Source of the DNA: an uncultured Alphaproteobacteria bacterium
Lineage (GTDB): Bacteria > Pseudomonadota > Alphaproteobacteria > RF32 > CAG-239
Length of the DNA stretch: 25,269 bases
Assembly: GCA_910577205.1 (NCBI GenBank)
Contig: CAJTMA010000021.1
Location: 1-25,269, forward strand
Direction of reading: 5' to 3'
Shown: positions 8,406 to 14,755 of the stretch, one piece after another
How positions within the stretch are numbered: position 1 is the stretch's first letter
Layout of the letters: every line of letters begins with the position of its first letter
Made by a program: the position numbers and the translations under genes
Notes under the pieces: model-generated
What the model was told of the DNA's origin: nothing
Databases searched by the model: none
What the model saw: only the letters and a program-made list of their open reading frames with translations

Positions 8406-8602
8406 ATGGTTCAAACACAATCTGTGCAAACACGCAGATGAAGCCATCCTCCTCTCACCACCCGATTTGCTAAGCTTTTAGACGAAGTAAATCAGTCCCA
8501 CTCCTACCGCCCGATTTACCAAACTTCAGAACTGAGCGAACCAAATTCGAAGCAATCAATCCCCCTTGTCCCCACGGACAGACATTTATAGGAAAATGAA
8601 TA
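8406..8602. other. Non-coding, pyrimidine-rich spacer with a 17-bp imperfect direct repeat
   Basis: No credible gene is visible. The + strand is rich in C and T. CCCGATTT-type 17-mers at 8461-8477 and 8510-8526 match at 14 of 17 positions. The stretch resembles, more weakly, the G-poor tract at 23861-24090, which also lies between Shine-Dalgarno-less genes. Confidence 0.5.
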
Positions 8603-8625
8603 TAGACAAAATTGACAATTTAAAC

Positions 8626-8654
8626 TTGCATCATTCATAATACTGTGCTATATT
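8626..8654 (+). promoter_or_regulatory. Sigma70-type promoter of the lysozyme-like gene
   Basis: TTGCAT (8626-8631), a 17-base spacer ending TGTGC, and TATATT (8649-8654) lie 51 bases upstream of the ATG. A second option is TTGACA (8612-8617) with CATAAT (8636-8641), spacing 18. A reverse copy of TTTTGTCTA sits just upstream at 8603-8611. Confidence 0.55.
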
Positions 8655-8705
8655 TCCCCCATTCATTTATTACAAATAAATTATTAACCCTTAAAACCAA
8701 AAATT

Positions 8706-9452
8706 ATGGAACAATCTACAGTTAGCCGCCAAACCAAGGTATTCCTCAGCGTGCTGGTTCTAATCATCCTCTTGCTGTCCGCACTCCTGCTTTGCAGAAA
8801 CTGCTCCACACCAGAACCTCTAAATGACGAACCGGCAGCCCCGATTGCTGTCTATGACAACTCTTTCGACAAGGTCATCATAGCCAGAGCTTACCTTGAC
8901 GGCGTCCAGAAAACCGTTTCAACGGAATGCCCGCGGGCACTGGTCGGTTTCAAGTTTATCAACGGCCGCAGCGTCAAAGACTTTGATTTTGACGGCCTGA
9001 CATACGAACAAGCTGTCCGTATTGTCGCAGAAGACTGGAAACCGCTGATTATCACCAGCCTGTCAACAGACATTGTTTTATCTGAACAGCAAATGGCCGT
9101 CATAACGCTTGCCGCCATGCGCATGGGAAAAACCGGTTTTCAGCGCTCAACATTCCTGCAAAAGGTAAATGAAAACAACTTTGCGGAAGCATCCGACTGG
9201 CTGCTTTTGCAAAAAGAGGATGGCTCCATACGCAAGCTGGGAGAAGAAGCAACTCAGTATTTTTATATGCTGAAACTTCTTTGGAACAACGAACTTGTTA
9301 TTGAAGACCTGCAAAATTTTCCGATATTTTCTTATCGGGATTTGCCGGTAGAGAAGCTGTATTCTGACAGCTCCTATGTTTTCAATGAAGATATCCTTGA
9401 ACGCTTATTTCAAGGATTCCAGCCAACACCTTTGACTGCATTGGAACTCTGA
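8706..9452 (+). CDS. Membrane-anchored GH24 lysozyme-like protein, catalytic Glu apparently lost
   Basis: The 248-residue protein has one N-terminal membrane helix (about 12-30) and then a region I read as a diverged phage-lysozyme (GH24) fold. RAYLDG at 61-66 matches the AYxD motif carrying the catalytic Asp, here D65. T70 could be the catalytic Thr, one residue early. QQMAVITLAAMRMG...STFLQKVN at 128-155 matches the later QxALVSFAFNxG...STLLxKLN helices, and RKLGEEATQYFYMLKLLW the GLxxRRxxExxLW helix. The position expected for the catalytic Glu is K56 and the GYGH turn is missing, so hydrolase activity is doubtful. With an N-in topology, the domain would face the periplasm. There is no Shine-Dalgarno sequence (accaaaaatt before ATG). 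Homology is inferred by eye. Confidence 0.55.
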   Translation: MEQSTVSRQTKVFLSVLVLIILLLSALLLCRNCSTPEPLNDEPAAPIAVYDNSFDKVIIARAYLDGVQKTVSTECPRALVGFKFINGRSVKDFDFDGLTYEQAVRIVAEDWKPLIITSLSTDIVLSEQQMAVITLAAMRMGKTGFQRSTFLQKVNENNFAEASDWLLLQKEDGSIRKLGEEATQYFYMLKLLWNNELVIEDLQNFPIFSYRDLPVEKLYSDSSYVFNEDILERLFQGFQPTPLTALEL

Positions 9453-9461
9453 ACAACCTTT

Positions 9462-9496
9462 AAATCCTCCCCGCCGACACGGCCGGGAGGATTTTT
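9462..9496 (+). terminator. Rho-independent terminator
   Basis: AAATCCTCCC (9462-9471) pairs perfectly with GGGAGGATTT (9485-9494), followed by T's, directly after the lysozyme-like gene. Confidence 0.85.
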
Positions 9497-9527
9497 TGAC
9501 ATTAATTCACAAAAGCCATTTTTATAA

Positions 9528-9556
9528 TTGCATTTTATATTTTACAAGACTAGCAT
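9528..9556 (+). promoter_or_regulatory. Possible promoter of the small lipoprotein gene
   Basis: TTGCAT (9528-9533) and TAGCAT (9551-9556) have a 17-base spacer. The -10 match is weak. Confidence 0.35.
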
Positions 9557-9563
9557 ACTCCCA

Positions 9564-9583
9564 CATTGTGATTCACCACAATG
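9564..9583 (+). promoter_or_regulatory. Hairpin or operator in the lipoprotein leader
   Basis: CATTGTG and CACAATG form a perfect 7-bp inverted repeat around a 6-base centre, 27 bases upstream of the ATG at 9611. It could be a repressor site just downstream of the transcription start or an mRNA hairpin. Confidence 0.4.
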
Positions 9584-9610
9584 CAGATTAATTATCGAAA
9601 GGACTATAAA

Positions 9611-9760
9611 ATGAAAAAATTAGCTATTCTTGCTGTATTGTTTGCTTTATCTGCCTGCACCGGTACTCGTGGCACCATCGGCGGCCAGAAAGTCTGCACC
9701 AATGATTATCTGTTGGGTGTTCTCTCTCTGTCTGAAATCGTTGCTCCTTGCGGCAAGTAA
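9611..9760 (+). CDS. Small lipoprotein, 49 residues
   Basis: The short reading frame encodes a signal peptide with a lipobox (LSAC, lipidated Cys16), then about 33 mature residues with two more cysteines (C29, C47) and no charged membrane-retention signal that I can identify. AAAGGA lies 7 bases upstream of the ATG, so the start is well supported, and a terminator follows 17 bases after the stop. It was found by direct reading because it is very short. The mature part (about 16-49) could form one disulfide. The family is not recognised; it might be a small outer-membrane or envelope-stress lipoprotein, which is only a guess. Confidence 0.75.
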   Translation: MKKLAILAVLFALSACTGTRGTIGGQKVCTNDYLLGVLSLSEIVAPCGK

Positions 9761-9776
9761 GCTCAGAACTTTCGGA

Positions 9777-9808
9777 AAGCCCCTGCTCTCAGCGGGGGCT
9801 TTTTTTGA
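9777..9808 (+). terminator. Rho-independent terminator overlapping the convergent gene's stop
   Basis: AAGCCCCTGCT (9777-9787) pairs with AGCGGGGGCTT (9791-9801), with one G-T pair, followed by seven T's. The stop codon of the - strand DUF5131 gene (9789-9791) lies in its loop and right arm. Confidence 0.85.
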
Positions 9809-10682
9809 CGCATAAACCACAATTGGCACAACCGTTGCAAATCAACCGACTGCCGCAGTCAAAACACCTGTCATGCCATTGCTTTTCATAAGTAATATCT
9901 TCGCCGCCAAAGAGCGTATTCCCTTCGGGATGGCAGAGCTTAAATTCTGTTTTGCGCCCCTCATATTGCAGCCCGGATTTATAAGCCATAACACTTTGCT
10001 GTCGTTTATCAGCTATCCGGTAAAATTTTCCGTCTTTTTCAAAACAACTTCCGATTTCAATAAAGCAAAACCTGACCCGGGTCGCTACACAATCATCATA
10101 AAGGCGTTTCACCCATTCATATTTTAACACCCGGCTGCCATCATAATTCTCCCCTCCGGCGATAACCTGTTCTATAACGCCCGTTTCAAGATAAGAGCGA
10201 ATATCCAGTTCCCCGATAAAAGGCGCAGCCATCACTCCCTTATGCTTAAACGGCAGTTCCATCAATAATGGCAATCGTTCTTCCGCCCTTTCTTGATTCT
10301 CACAGGTGACATTGAAAAATACATTTTCCCAACCCTCGCCCCAATCGTCCGGCAAACATTCCCTAACCCGCTCCGGCCGCTTCGTCAGCAAAAAGAATAT
10401 GACATCCGGCCGCTGTTTTATCATTCGCCAAACTTCCGGCCGCCATTGATCCGCTTCCTGTAAAAAGAAATCAGAGGTCATACAAACCCGTAACTGCTCG
10501 CCGCTTTTAACTTTATAACTTCCGTCCCTGTTCCGTTGCAACGGATAATTAAAATTATTTTTGACTTTATAAATCCGGCTTCCGTCACCGCCCCGCTGCT
10601 TATCCAGAAAAAACATATAGCAATTGGCACAGCCTTCGCTTTTCTTAACACATCCGTGCCACGGATTCCAAATATCATGCAT
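9789..10682 (-). CDS. DUF5131 / phage Gp37-Gp68 family three-Cys protein
   Basis: The signature WNPWHGC...SEGCANCY sits at the N-terminus and gives three cysteines, C11, C18 and C21, in a C-x6-C-x2-C pattern. Later family landmarks are TSDFFLQEADQWRPEVW, LLTKRPER, NVTCENQ, a GELD segment, VIAGGENYDGSR and a terminal Cys-rich tail (C-x2-C-x5-C-x2-C-x2-C-x2-C near the last 25 residues) that could bind metal. The biochemical function is not established; metal or cluster binding is likely from the cysteines. I prefer the ATG at 10680-10682 (297 residues), since homologs usually begin just before this motif; an in-frame TTG at 10719-10721 would add 13 residues. The gene is monocistronic, divergent from the ATP-grasp operon. 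Confidence 0.85.
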   Translation of the reverse strand: MHDIWNPWHGCVKKSEGCANCYMFFLDKQRGGDGSRIYKVKNNFNYPLQRNRDGSYKVKSGEQLRVCMTSDFFLQEADQWRPEVWRMIKQRPDVIFFLLTKRPERVRECLPDDWGEGWENVFFNVTCENQERAEERLPLLMELPFKHKGVMAAPFIGELDIRSYLETGVIEQVIAGGENYDGSRVLKYEWVKRLYDDCVATRVRFCFIEIGSCFEKDGKFYRIADKRQQSVMAYKSGLQYEGRKTEFKLCHPEGNTLFGGEDITYEKQWHDRCFDCGSRLICNGCANCGLCVKKSPR

Positions 10683-10772
10683 CAGTGTACCATTATTCCC
10701 ATTATGAAAATTCGCTTTCAATTATACTTTGCCTGCCAATAGAAAACAAGCGCATATATTTAGACAAAAAAC

Positions 10773-10801
10773 TTGACAAGCAATGAAAACTTAGGTATTC
10801 T
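10773..10801 (+). promoter_or_regulatory. Sigma70-type promoter of the ATP-grasp/M14 operon
   Basis: TTGACA (10773-10778), a 17-base spacer and TATTCT (10796-10801). A reverse TTTTGTCTA element (10761-10769) sits immediately upstream and is oriented toward the divergent DUF5131 gene, so the two promoters overlap. Confidence 0.65.
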
Positions 10802-10808
10802 TACCACC

Positions 10809-10880
10809 ATGATGAATACGAAATACAAAATATATATGCTTTCTCTCCGACGCTCCTTTGGGGCTGTTATTGTATTTTAA
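10809..10880 (+). CDS. Possible 23-residue leaderless leader peptide
   Basis: An ATG-ATG at 10809-10814 falls about 7 bases downstream of the -10 hexamer, that is, at the expected transcription start. The frame runs 24 codons to a TAA at 10878-10880 and encodes MMNTKYKIYMLSL followed by RRS. It ends 49 bases before the ATP-grasp start. It could be a leaderless regulatory peptide or mere chance; nothing else supports it. Confidence 0.25.
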   Translation: MMNTKYKIYMLSLRRSFGAVIVF

Positions 10881-10929
10881 ATTAAAATTATCCGTTTTTT
10901 TGTGTTTGTTTTTTGAGTATGAGAGAATA

Positions 10930-12624
10930 ATGTTTTCAAAATTAAGTAATGAAGTTAAAGCTGTCTTCAACAAGACCGTAAAAGAATTATCTGCCAAGAA
11001 CACTTTATTTGTCATGACGGCTTTTTACCCGCAACGCGGCGGTATTCTGCAGGATGTTGTTAAAGCCGGAGGCCAAGCCGTTATCGCCGGAGGAGCGCCA
11101 AATCAGCAGCTGTTTACAGACATTCCTCAATACAGCCCGGGATATGATACAACAGGCATCAGCGAAACCCCGAAAGAAATATACGAAATCGTCAAAGCCC
11201 TTCCCGAAGAACTTGTCAGCGGCCGCCCTGTCGCTTTATTCGTCGAAGCCCCGGTCGGCAACCTTTGGTCTAATAATTTAAGGGTTAAAAAAAGAGCCGA
11301 TATCATTGCTTCCAATGAACAAAACCTGCGCCTTTTTTTTGAAGAAAAAACCAACCTGCAAAAGATTCTCACTGAAGCCGGCTTGGAGGAATGTTTCATC
11401 CCCTCTGAAGTCGTTAAAGCTGAACAACTGGACGCGGAGAAAATATCTTCTCTTTATGCGCAATATCAAGGCAGCAACGGCAAAGTCGTTATCCAATCCT
11501 GCGGGGCAGAAAATTTTGAAAGCGGCGGCGGCAAAGGCACAAGCATTGTTTCCTCCGCTGAAGAATTTGCCCAAAACATCGTCCAGCATAAAGGCGATGT
11601 CAAAGTCGCACGGTTTATCGACGGCTTCTGCAGCAATATGTCGATGTTTGTCGGCAACACAATCGCCGATAAAGAGCATGGCGGCGTGCAAAAAGGCCAT
11701 TTAACCTCAGAGGACAATGCTTTTTCAGAAGACACGATTTATGCTCTGTTGCAAAGGGGCAAAGAAATCGGCATCAGCGAAGATAAAACCATCGTGCTGA
11801 CAGCCAGAGCCTCATTAAAAGCTATCGGCGACAAGAACCTGACCGGAAGTTCTTCCAACGGTGTCGGCAACTCTCTGGGCTATGAATTTCCTGAAGAAAT
11901 CAATGCCAAAGTTTACGAAATCAGCCAAAAGCTGGGAACACTGATGGCTCAATGCGGCAAAGTCGGACTCTGCGGCGCTGATTTAATTATCGATTCGGAT
12001 AATCATATCTGGATTAATGAAGTCAACGATCGCCAACAAGGTCCGACCGAACAATTAAGCCTTGATGCCGAAAATGCGGATTTAGTGGGAATTCACCGTT
12101 TAGCTTTCATCAGCAATTACGCAGATTGTTCTGCCCCTAAAACCCAAAAATTGCTTTACCAGATACAACAAAGCTCAGAAAACCTATACAAAAAATCTCT
12201 GGAAAGCGACGGCAGTTTCTACATCAAAATGATGGGCAAACAACAAGGAACGGCCACCGCCATCATTGACTTAAAACCGGGTGTTTATGCCATTGATAAA
12301 CAAGCCGACGGCAGCTGGCAGTGGGATTTTTCACAAAACCACGCTCAGAGCCAAAATATTGACCTCAACCAAAGCAGGATTTATGCCGGCTTGACTGGTG
12401 TCAGCCTTAAAAAGGGACAACTCGTTCCCGCCGGCGCTCAAATCTTGCGGATTGTCGGCAAAGCGAAAAACGGCTCTTCCCCTTTTAATATTCAAAACAA
12501 CAAAGTTGTGTTGAATAAAAAATGGCTGCCGATTGTAAATAAATTATATTCTGATATCTTTGGAAAAGACTATAATCATCAACAAACACTACTGATGAAT
12601 AAAAATAATTCCGCTCAAAGGTAA
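10930..12624 (+). CDS. ATP-grasp family ligase, substrate unknown
   Basis: From the ATG at 10930 (GAGAG close upstream) the protein has 564 residues. The longer frame from TTG 10858 is rejected because it would read the leader region. The first 100-150 residues look like a pre-ATP-grasp domain. Residues 199-204 (GGGKGT) form the Gly-rich ATP loop, and the core ends with the metal-binding set D351 (GADLII), E364 and N366 (EVNDR), diagnostic of ATP-grasp. After about residue 430 comes a beta-rich domain with GVSLKKGQLVPAGAQIL, absent from simple ligases. Such enzymes join a carboxylate to an amine through an acyl phosphate. The next gene, 6 bases on, is an AstE-type M14 deacylase, so both should act on the same class of amide. 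The substrate cannot be told. Confidence 0.75.
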   Translation: MFSKLSNEVKAVFNKTVKELSAKNTLFVMTAFYPQRGGILQDVVKAGGQAVIAGGAPNQQLFTDIPQYSPGYDTTGISETPKEIYEIVKALPEELVSGRPVALFVEAPVGNLWSNNLRVKKRADIIASNEQNLRLFFEEKTNLQKILTEAGLEECFIPSEVVKAEQLDAEKISSLYAQYQGSNGKVVIQSCGAENFESGGGKGTSIVSSAEEFAQNIVQHKGDVKVARFIDGFCSNMSMFVGNTIADKEHGGVQKGHLTSEDNAFSEDTIYALLQRGKEIGISEDKTIVLTARASLKAIGDKNLTGSSSNGVGNSLGYEFPEEINAKVYEISQKLGTLMAQCGKVGLCGADLIIDSDNHIWINEVNDRQQGPTEQLSLDAENADLVGIHRLAFISNYADCSAPKTQKLLYQIQQSSENLYKKSLESDGSFYIKMMGKQQGTATAIIDLKPGVYAIDKQADGSWQWDFSQNHAQSQNIDLNQSRIYAGLTGVSLKKGQLVPAGAQILRIVGKAKNGSSPFNIQNNKVVLNKKWLPIVNKLYSDIFGKDYNHQQTLLMNKNNSAQR

Positions 12625-12630
12625 AACCAG

Positions 12631-13575
12631 ATGACAACAAACTTCTCCATTGAAAAACTGCCGATATTAACCGCCGGCGGCGGCACAGAAATAAACCTGT
12701 GCATCCACCATTACCATGCTGCCGCGGCGGGGAAAAAAGTCTATATTCAAGCCGGGCTTCACGGCGGCGAAACGGCGCAATGGAGCTTAAAGCTGCTGCA
12801 TGATTTTCTGCTCAATAACCTGCAAAGCGGCGAAGTTTGTATCATCCCTTACGCTAATCCGCTGGGCTGGCTGCAGCGAACCTATTATGCCACTGCCGGC
12901 AAGTTTTCCGCCATTGACGGACGGGATATCAACCGCCTTTTTCCGGGCAAAGCCGATGGCGAAATACAGGAAAGGATTTGCGCCGCATTAATGTCGCAAA
13001 CCCAAGACTGTGATTTGGTTATAGATTTACACACCTCTAAAATGAGCAACCCTTTTGCCATTTACACCAAACCGGAATATGAAAAATATATCAGACTCTG
13101 TGGTTTCACCTATAACCAATATTCCGATGATGCCTCTATCCCCTCCCTGCACGGCACATTCAACGCCGCTCTGGACCGTGCGGGAATTGATAACCTCACA
13201 ATTGAATGCGGCGGGCATGATGAATATGATGAAAGCAAAACGACAGCCGTATTTGCAGCTCTCAAATCTTTACTTTCTGCATTAGGAATGCTTCAGCCAA
13301 CAGAAACTCCGGCAGAAAATATATACACCTTTGAAAAACGCCTTAAAGTTTTTGCTCCGGTGGCAGGTTTGTTAAAGTTGAATAAAAAACCCGGAGATAA
13401 AGTCAGCGCCGGAGAACAAATCGGAGAAATTCTTTGTGCGCAAAATCTGGCTGAAACACAGGTTGTCAAAACGCCAATCAACGGCATCCTCCACACAATT
13501 ATTCCCAGCCACATCTGTTGGGAAGGAGATATTGTCTGCGAAGTCATTCCCGAAGATAACCTGAATCAACTTTAA
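12631..13575 (+). CDS. AstE/AspA-like M14 zinc deacylase
   Basis: The 314-residue protein has the succinylglutamate desuccinylase/aspartoacylase fold signature. Zinc ligands are H44 and E47 in HGGE and H134 in DLHTS, and the general-base Glu is E192 in TIECGG. The last 75 residues form a small beta barrel of the biotinyl-lipoyl type (APVAGLLKL...PGDKVSAGEQIGEI). The family removes acyl groups from amino-acid amines or cleaves C-terminal residues. AAAGG precedes the ATG, and it lies 6 bases after the ATP-grasp ligase. No other arginine-succinyltransferase genes are present, so true AstE function in arginine catabolism is unlikely; processing or editing of the ligase's product is my inference. 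Confidence 0.8.
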   Translation: MTTNFSIEKLPILTAGGGTEINLCIHHYHAAAAGKKVYIQAGLHGGETAQWSLKLLHDFLLNNLQSGEVCIIPYANPLGWLQRTYYATAGKFSAIDGRDINRLFPGKADGEIQERICAALMSQTQDCDLVIDLHTSKMSNPFAIYTKPEYEKYIRLCGFTYNQYSDDASIPSLHGTFNAALDRAGIDNLTIECGGHDEYDESKTTAVFAALKSLLSALGMLQPTETPAENIYTFEKRLKVFAPVAGLLKLNKKPGDKVSAGEQIGEILCAQNLAETQVVKTPINGILHTIIPSHICWEGDIVCEVIPEDNLNQL

Positions 13576-13577
13576 TA

Positions 13578-14054
13578 TTATCGATAATCCGCATCCCCAA
13601 CCGGCTCAAGCCACGTTGTTTGATTATCCGGTAAGTTCGTTTCAACAGAAATATGCGTAAACCAAGCACCCGGTGCTGCACCATGCCAGTGTTCAACATC
13701 CAAAGGTATGCGTACCACATCGCCGGGACGCAAAACACACACATCGCCGCCACGCTCCTGATAGCGCCCCTCACCGGCTAAGACCAGCAAAATCTGCCCA
13801 CCGGAATGCTTATGCCAATTGGTTCTGGCTCCGGGTTCAAAAGTCACATTGCCGATTGATGAATTCCATATATCATCCTTATGACTTAACATCGCCAAAT
13901 ATGTCTGCCCGCTAAAAAATTGACTGTATGGATTAACCTCACCTTGCCCAAAAATTGTATCATGTGGTGCTTTTTTCATATCTTGTGCCTCCGCTCCGGA
14001 AAATAACCTAAAACTAAAGAAAAGAGCCAAACCAATAAGTTTATAAGAACGCAT
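13578..14054 (-). CDS. Periplasmic cupin-domain protein
   Basis: From the ATG at 14052-14054 the protein has 158 residues and opens with a Sec signal peptide (MRSYKLIGLALFF, ending about AEAQ). An upstream in-frame start would add 12 unsupported residues, whereas GGGAGAGG lies just before the chosen one. The single cupin barrel has motif 1 as WHKHSGGQ (two His and a Gln) and motif 2 as PLDVEHWHG, the His-His-Gln-His metal set known from manganese cupins of the GtHNL/TM1459 type that are often annotated with carboxymuconolactone decarboxylase. The mature protein should bind a divalent metal in the periplasm; the reaction is unknown. It is convergent with the M14 gene, with only 2 bases between the stops. 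Confidence 0.85.
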   Translation of the reverse strand: MRSYKLIGLALFFSFRLFSGAEAQDMKKAPHDTIFGQGEVNPYSQFFSGQTYLAMLSHKDDIWNSSIGNVTFEPGARTNWHKHSGGQILLVLAGEGRYQERGGDVCVLRPGDVVRIPLDVEHWHGAAPGAWFTHISVETNLPDNQTTWLEPVGDADYR

Positions 14055-14317
14055 ACCCCTCTCCCTCTGATGTAAACAACCACCCATCATAAAATTTAGA
14101 GTATGCTCTAAGTCAAGAAGTTTTTTCCTAAACTTGGTTATTCCCGAAACATTCTATTTTAGAAATCACAAACATTGAGCAAAAAACAACGGAATTATGC
14201 GAGTTCTGTTTGTAACGCTCGCTTTGCTTCGTTGCCTCTCACTCGCGACCTAACAAACCATCACCTTTCGTTAAAATAACTGCCATTCAAGGCAGTTAGT
14301 TTTCCCTCAAGCCCTCC

Positions 14318-14332
14318 CGGGTTCAAATCCCG
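14318..14332 (+). repeat. Inverted copy of the tRNA-Glu T-arm
   Basis: CGGGTTCAAATCCCG on the + strand is identical over 15 bases to the T-arm of the tRNA-Glu gene, which reads on the - strand at 14629-14643. T-arms are similar between tRNAs, so it might derive from a different tRNA. No acceptor or anticodon arm can be built around it. Confidence 0.5.
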
Positions 14333-14348
14333 ACATAGAACATCCGGG

Positions 14349-14392
14349 CACTAAACCAAACCCCTCCGAAAAAGGAGGGGTTTGGTTTAGTG
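14349..14392. repeat. Perfect 19-bp inverted repeat
   Basis: The arm at 14349-14367 is the exact inverse of that at 14374-14392, with loop GAAAAA. It could act as a terminator-like hairpin but lacks a following T-run. The right arm overlaps the tRNA-Glu 3'-end copy by two bases. Confidence 0.85.
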
Positions 14393-14404
14393 GTGATCCC
14401 AACG
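14391..14404 (-). repeat. Duplicate of the tRNA-Glu 3' end
   Basis: TGGTGATCCCAACG is identical to 14617-14630, the last 14 bases of the tRNA-Glu gene including CCA, in the same orientation and about 226 bases away. Duplicated tRNA 3' ends are the usual footprint of tyrosine-recombinase integration. Confidence 0.6.
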
Positions 14405-14572
14405 CCGGGGTAGGATGAAAAGGCTGACCGATGTCAGGCTTTTCACGTTCCGTACCCCTAGTTTTCATTATTGAGCGAAGAAAGCGACAGCAACTGATGC
14501 GAAATTATGAAAATTCGGATCCCGTCCAAGAGAGCAAGCCTCCGGCGATGCTCGATTGGTTTGGGTATCACC
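14393..14572. repeat. About 180-bp foldback element with tRNA-end-like termini
   Basis: The left end GGTGATCCCAA can pair with the right end TTTGGGTATCACC (one extra base). Inside are GGGGTA/TACCCC (14407-14412 with 14453-14458) closing a nearly perfect hairpin, a TTTTCAT/ATGAAAA stem and a GAGCA/TGCTC hairpin. It could be a small transposon-like element or a structured RNA. Confidence 0.4.
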
Positions 14573-14576
14573 TAAT

Positions 14577-14610
14577 AAAAAAACACCCTTGATACAGAGG
14601 GTGTTTTTTT
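14577..14610. terminator. Bidirectional terminator of tRNA-Glu
   Basis: ACACCCT (14583-14589) pairs with AGGGTGT (14598-14604), with an A-run on the left and a T-run on the right. It stops transcription of tRNA-Glu, which reads leftward. Confidence 0.8.
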
Positions 14611-14616
14611 ATTAAT

Positions 14617-14692
14617 TGGTGATCCCAACGGGATTTGAACCCGTGTTGCAGCCTTGAGAGGGCCGCGTCCTAGGCCTCTAGACGATGGGACC
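14617..14692 (-). tRNA. tRNA-Glu (anticodon CUC)
   Basis: On the - strand the 76 bases fold as a cloverleaf. The acceptor stem GGTCCCA pairs with TGGGATC (one G-T), the anticodon loop is CTCTCAA with anticodon CUC reading GAG codons, the T-arm is CGGGTTCAAATCCCG, and the discriminator A is followed by an encoded CCA. It has its own promoter and terminator. Confidence 0.95.
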
Positions 14693-14706
14693 GTTAAGAC
14701 AAAACT

Positions 14707-14735
14707 GTAATAGGATATATTTGAAAAAAAAGCAA
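14707..14735 (-). promoter_or_regulatory. Probable promoter of tRNA-Glu
   Basis: On the - strand, TTGCTT (14730-14735) and TATTAC (14707-14712) have a 17-base spacer, placing the start a few bases before the tRNA 5' end. The -35 lies inside the upstream gene's terminator. TTTTGTCTT, one base off the recurring element, sits between promoter and tRNA (14696-14704). Confidence 0.45.
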
Positions 14736-14755
14736 GCCCTTTTTTAAGCTTGCTT
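14722..14755 (-). terminator. Rho-independent terminator of the small unknown gene pair
   Basis: On the - strand, AAGCAAGC pairs with GCTTGCTT (14748-14755 with 14730-14737), followed by eight T's. The left arm includes the last codons of the gene ending at 14744. Confidence 0.8.

Larger units (their letters stand above)
14055..14582. other. Hairpin-rich non-coding region beside tRNA-Glu
   Basis: No credible gene is visible over more than 500 bases. It holds several foldbacks (14349-14392, 14407-14458, 14393-14572), two fragments identical to parts of tRNA-Glu (14318-14332 and 14391-14404), and a GCGAG/CTCGC-rich stretch at 14199-14248 that can also fold. The density of such structure suggests a decayed mobile or integration-prone site, or an unrecognised structured RNA. 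Confidence 0.55.

Noticed and set aside
12631..13575. Genuine astE of arginine catabolism
   Set aside because: The fold fits, but no astA, astB, astC or astD is nearby, and the partner is an ATP-grasp ligase.
14055..14616. Two-piece tmRNA near tRNA-Glu
   Set aside because: The T-arm-like piece and CCA-like end prompted this, but no tag-peptide frame or acceptor stem could be assembled.
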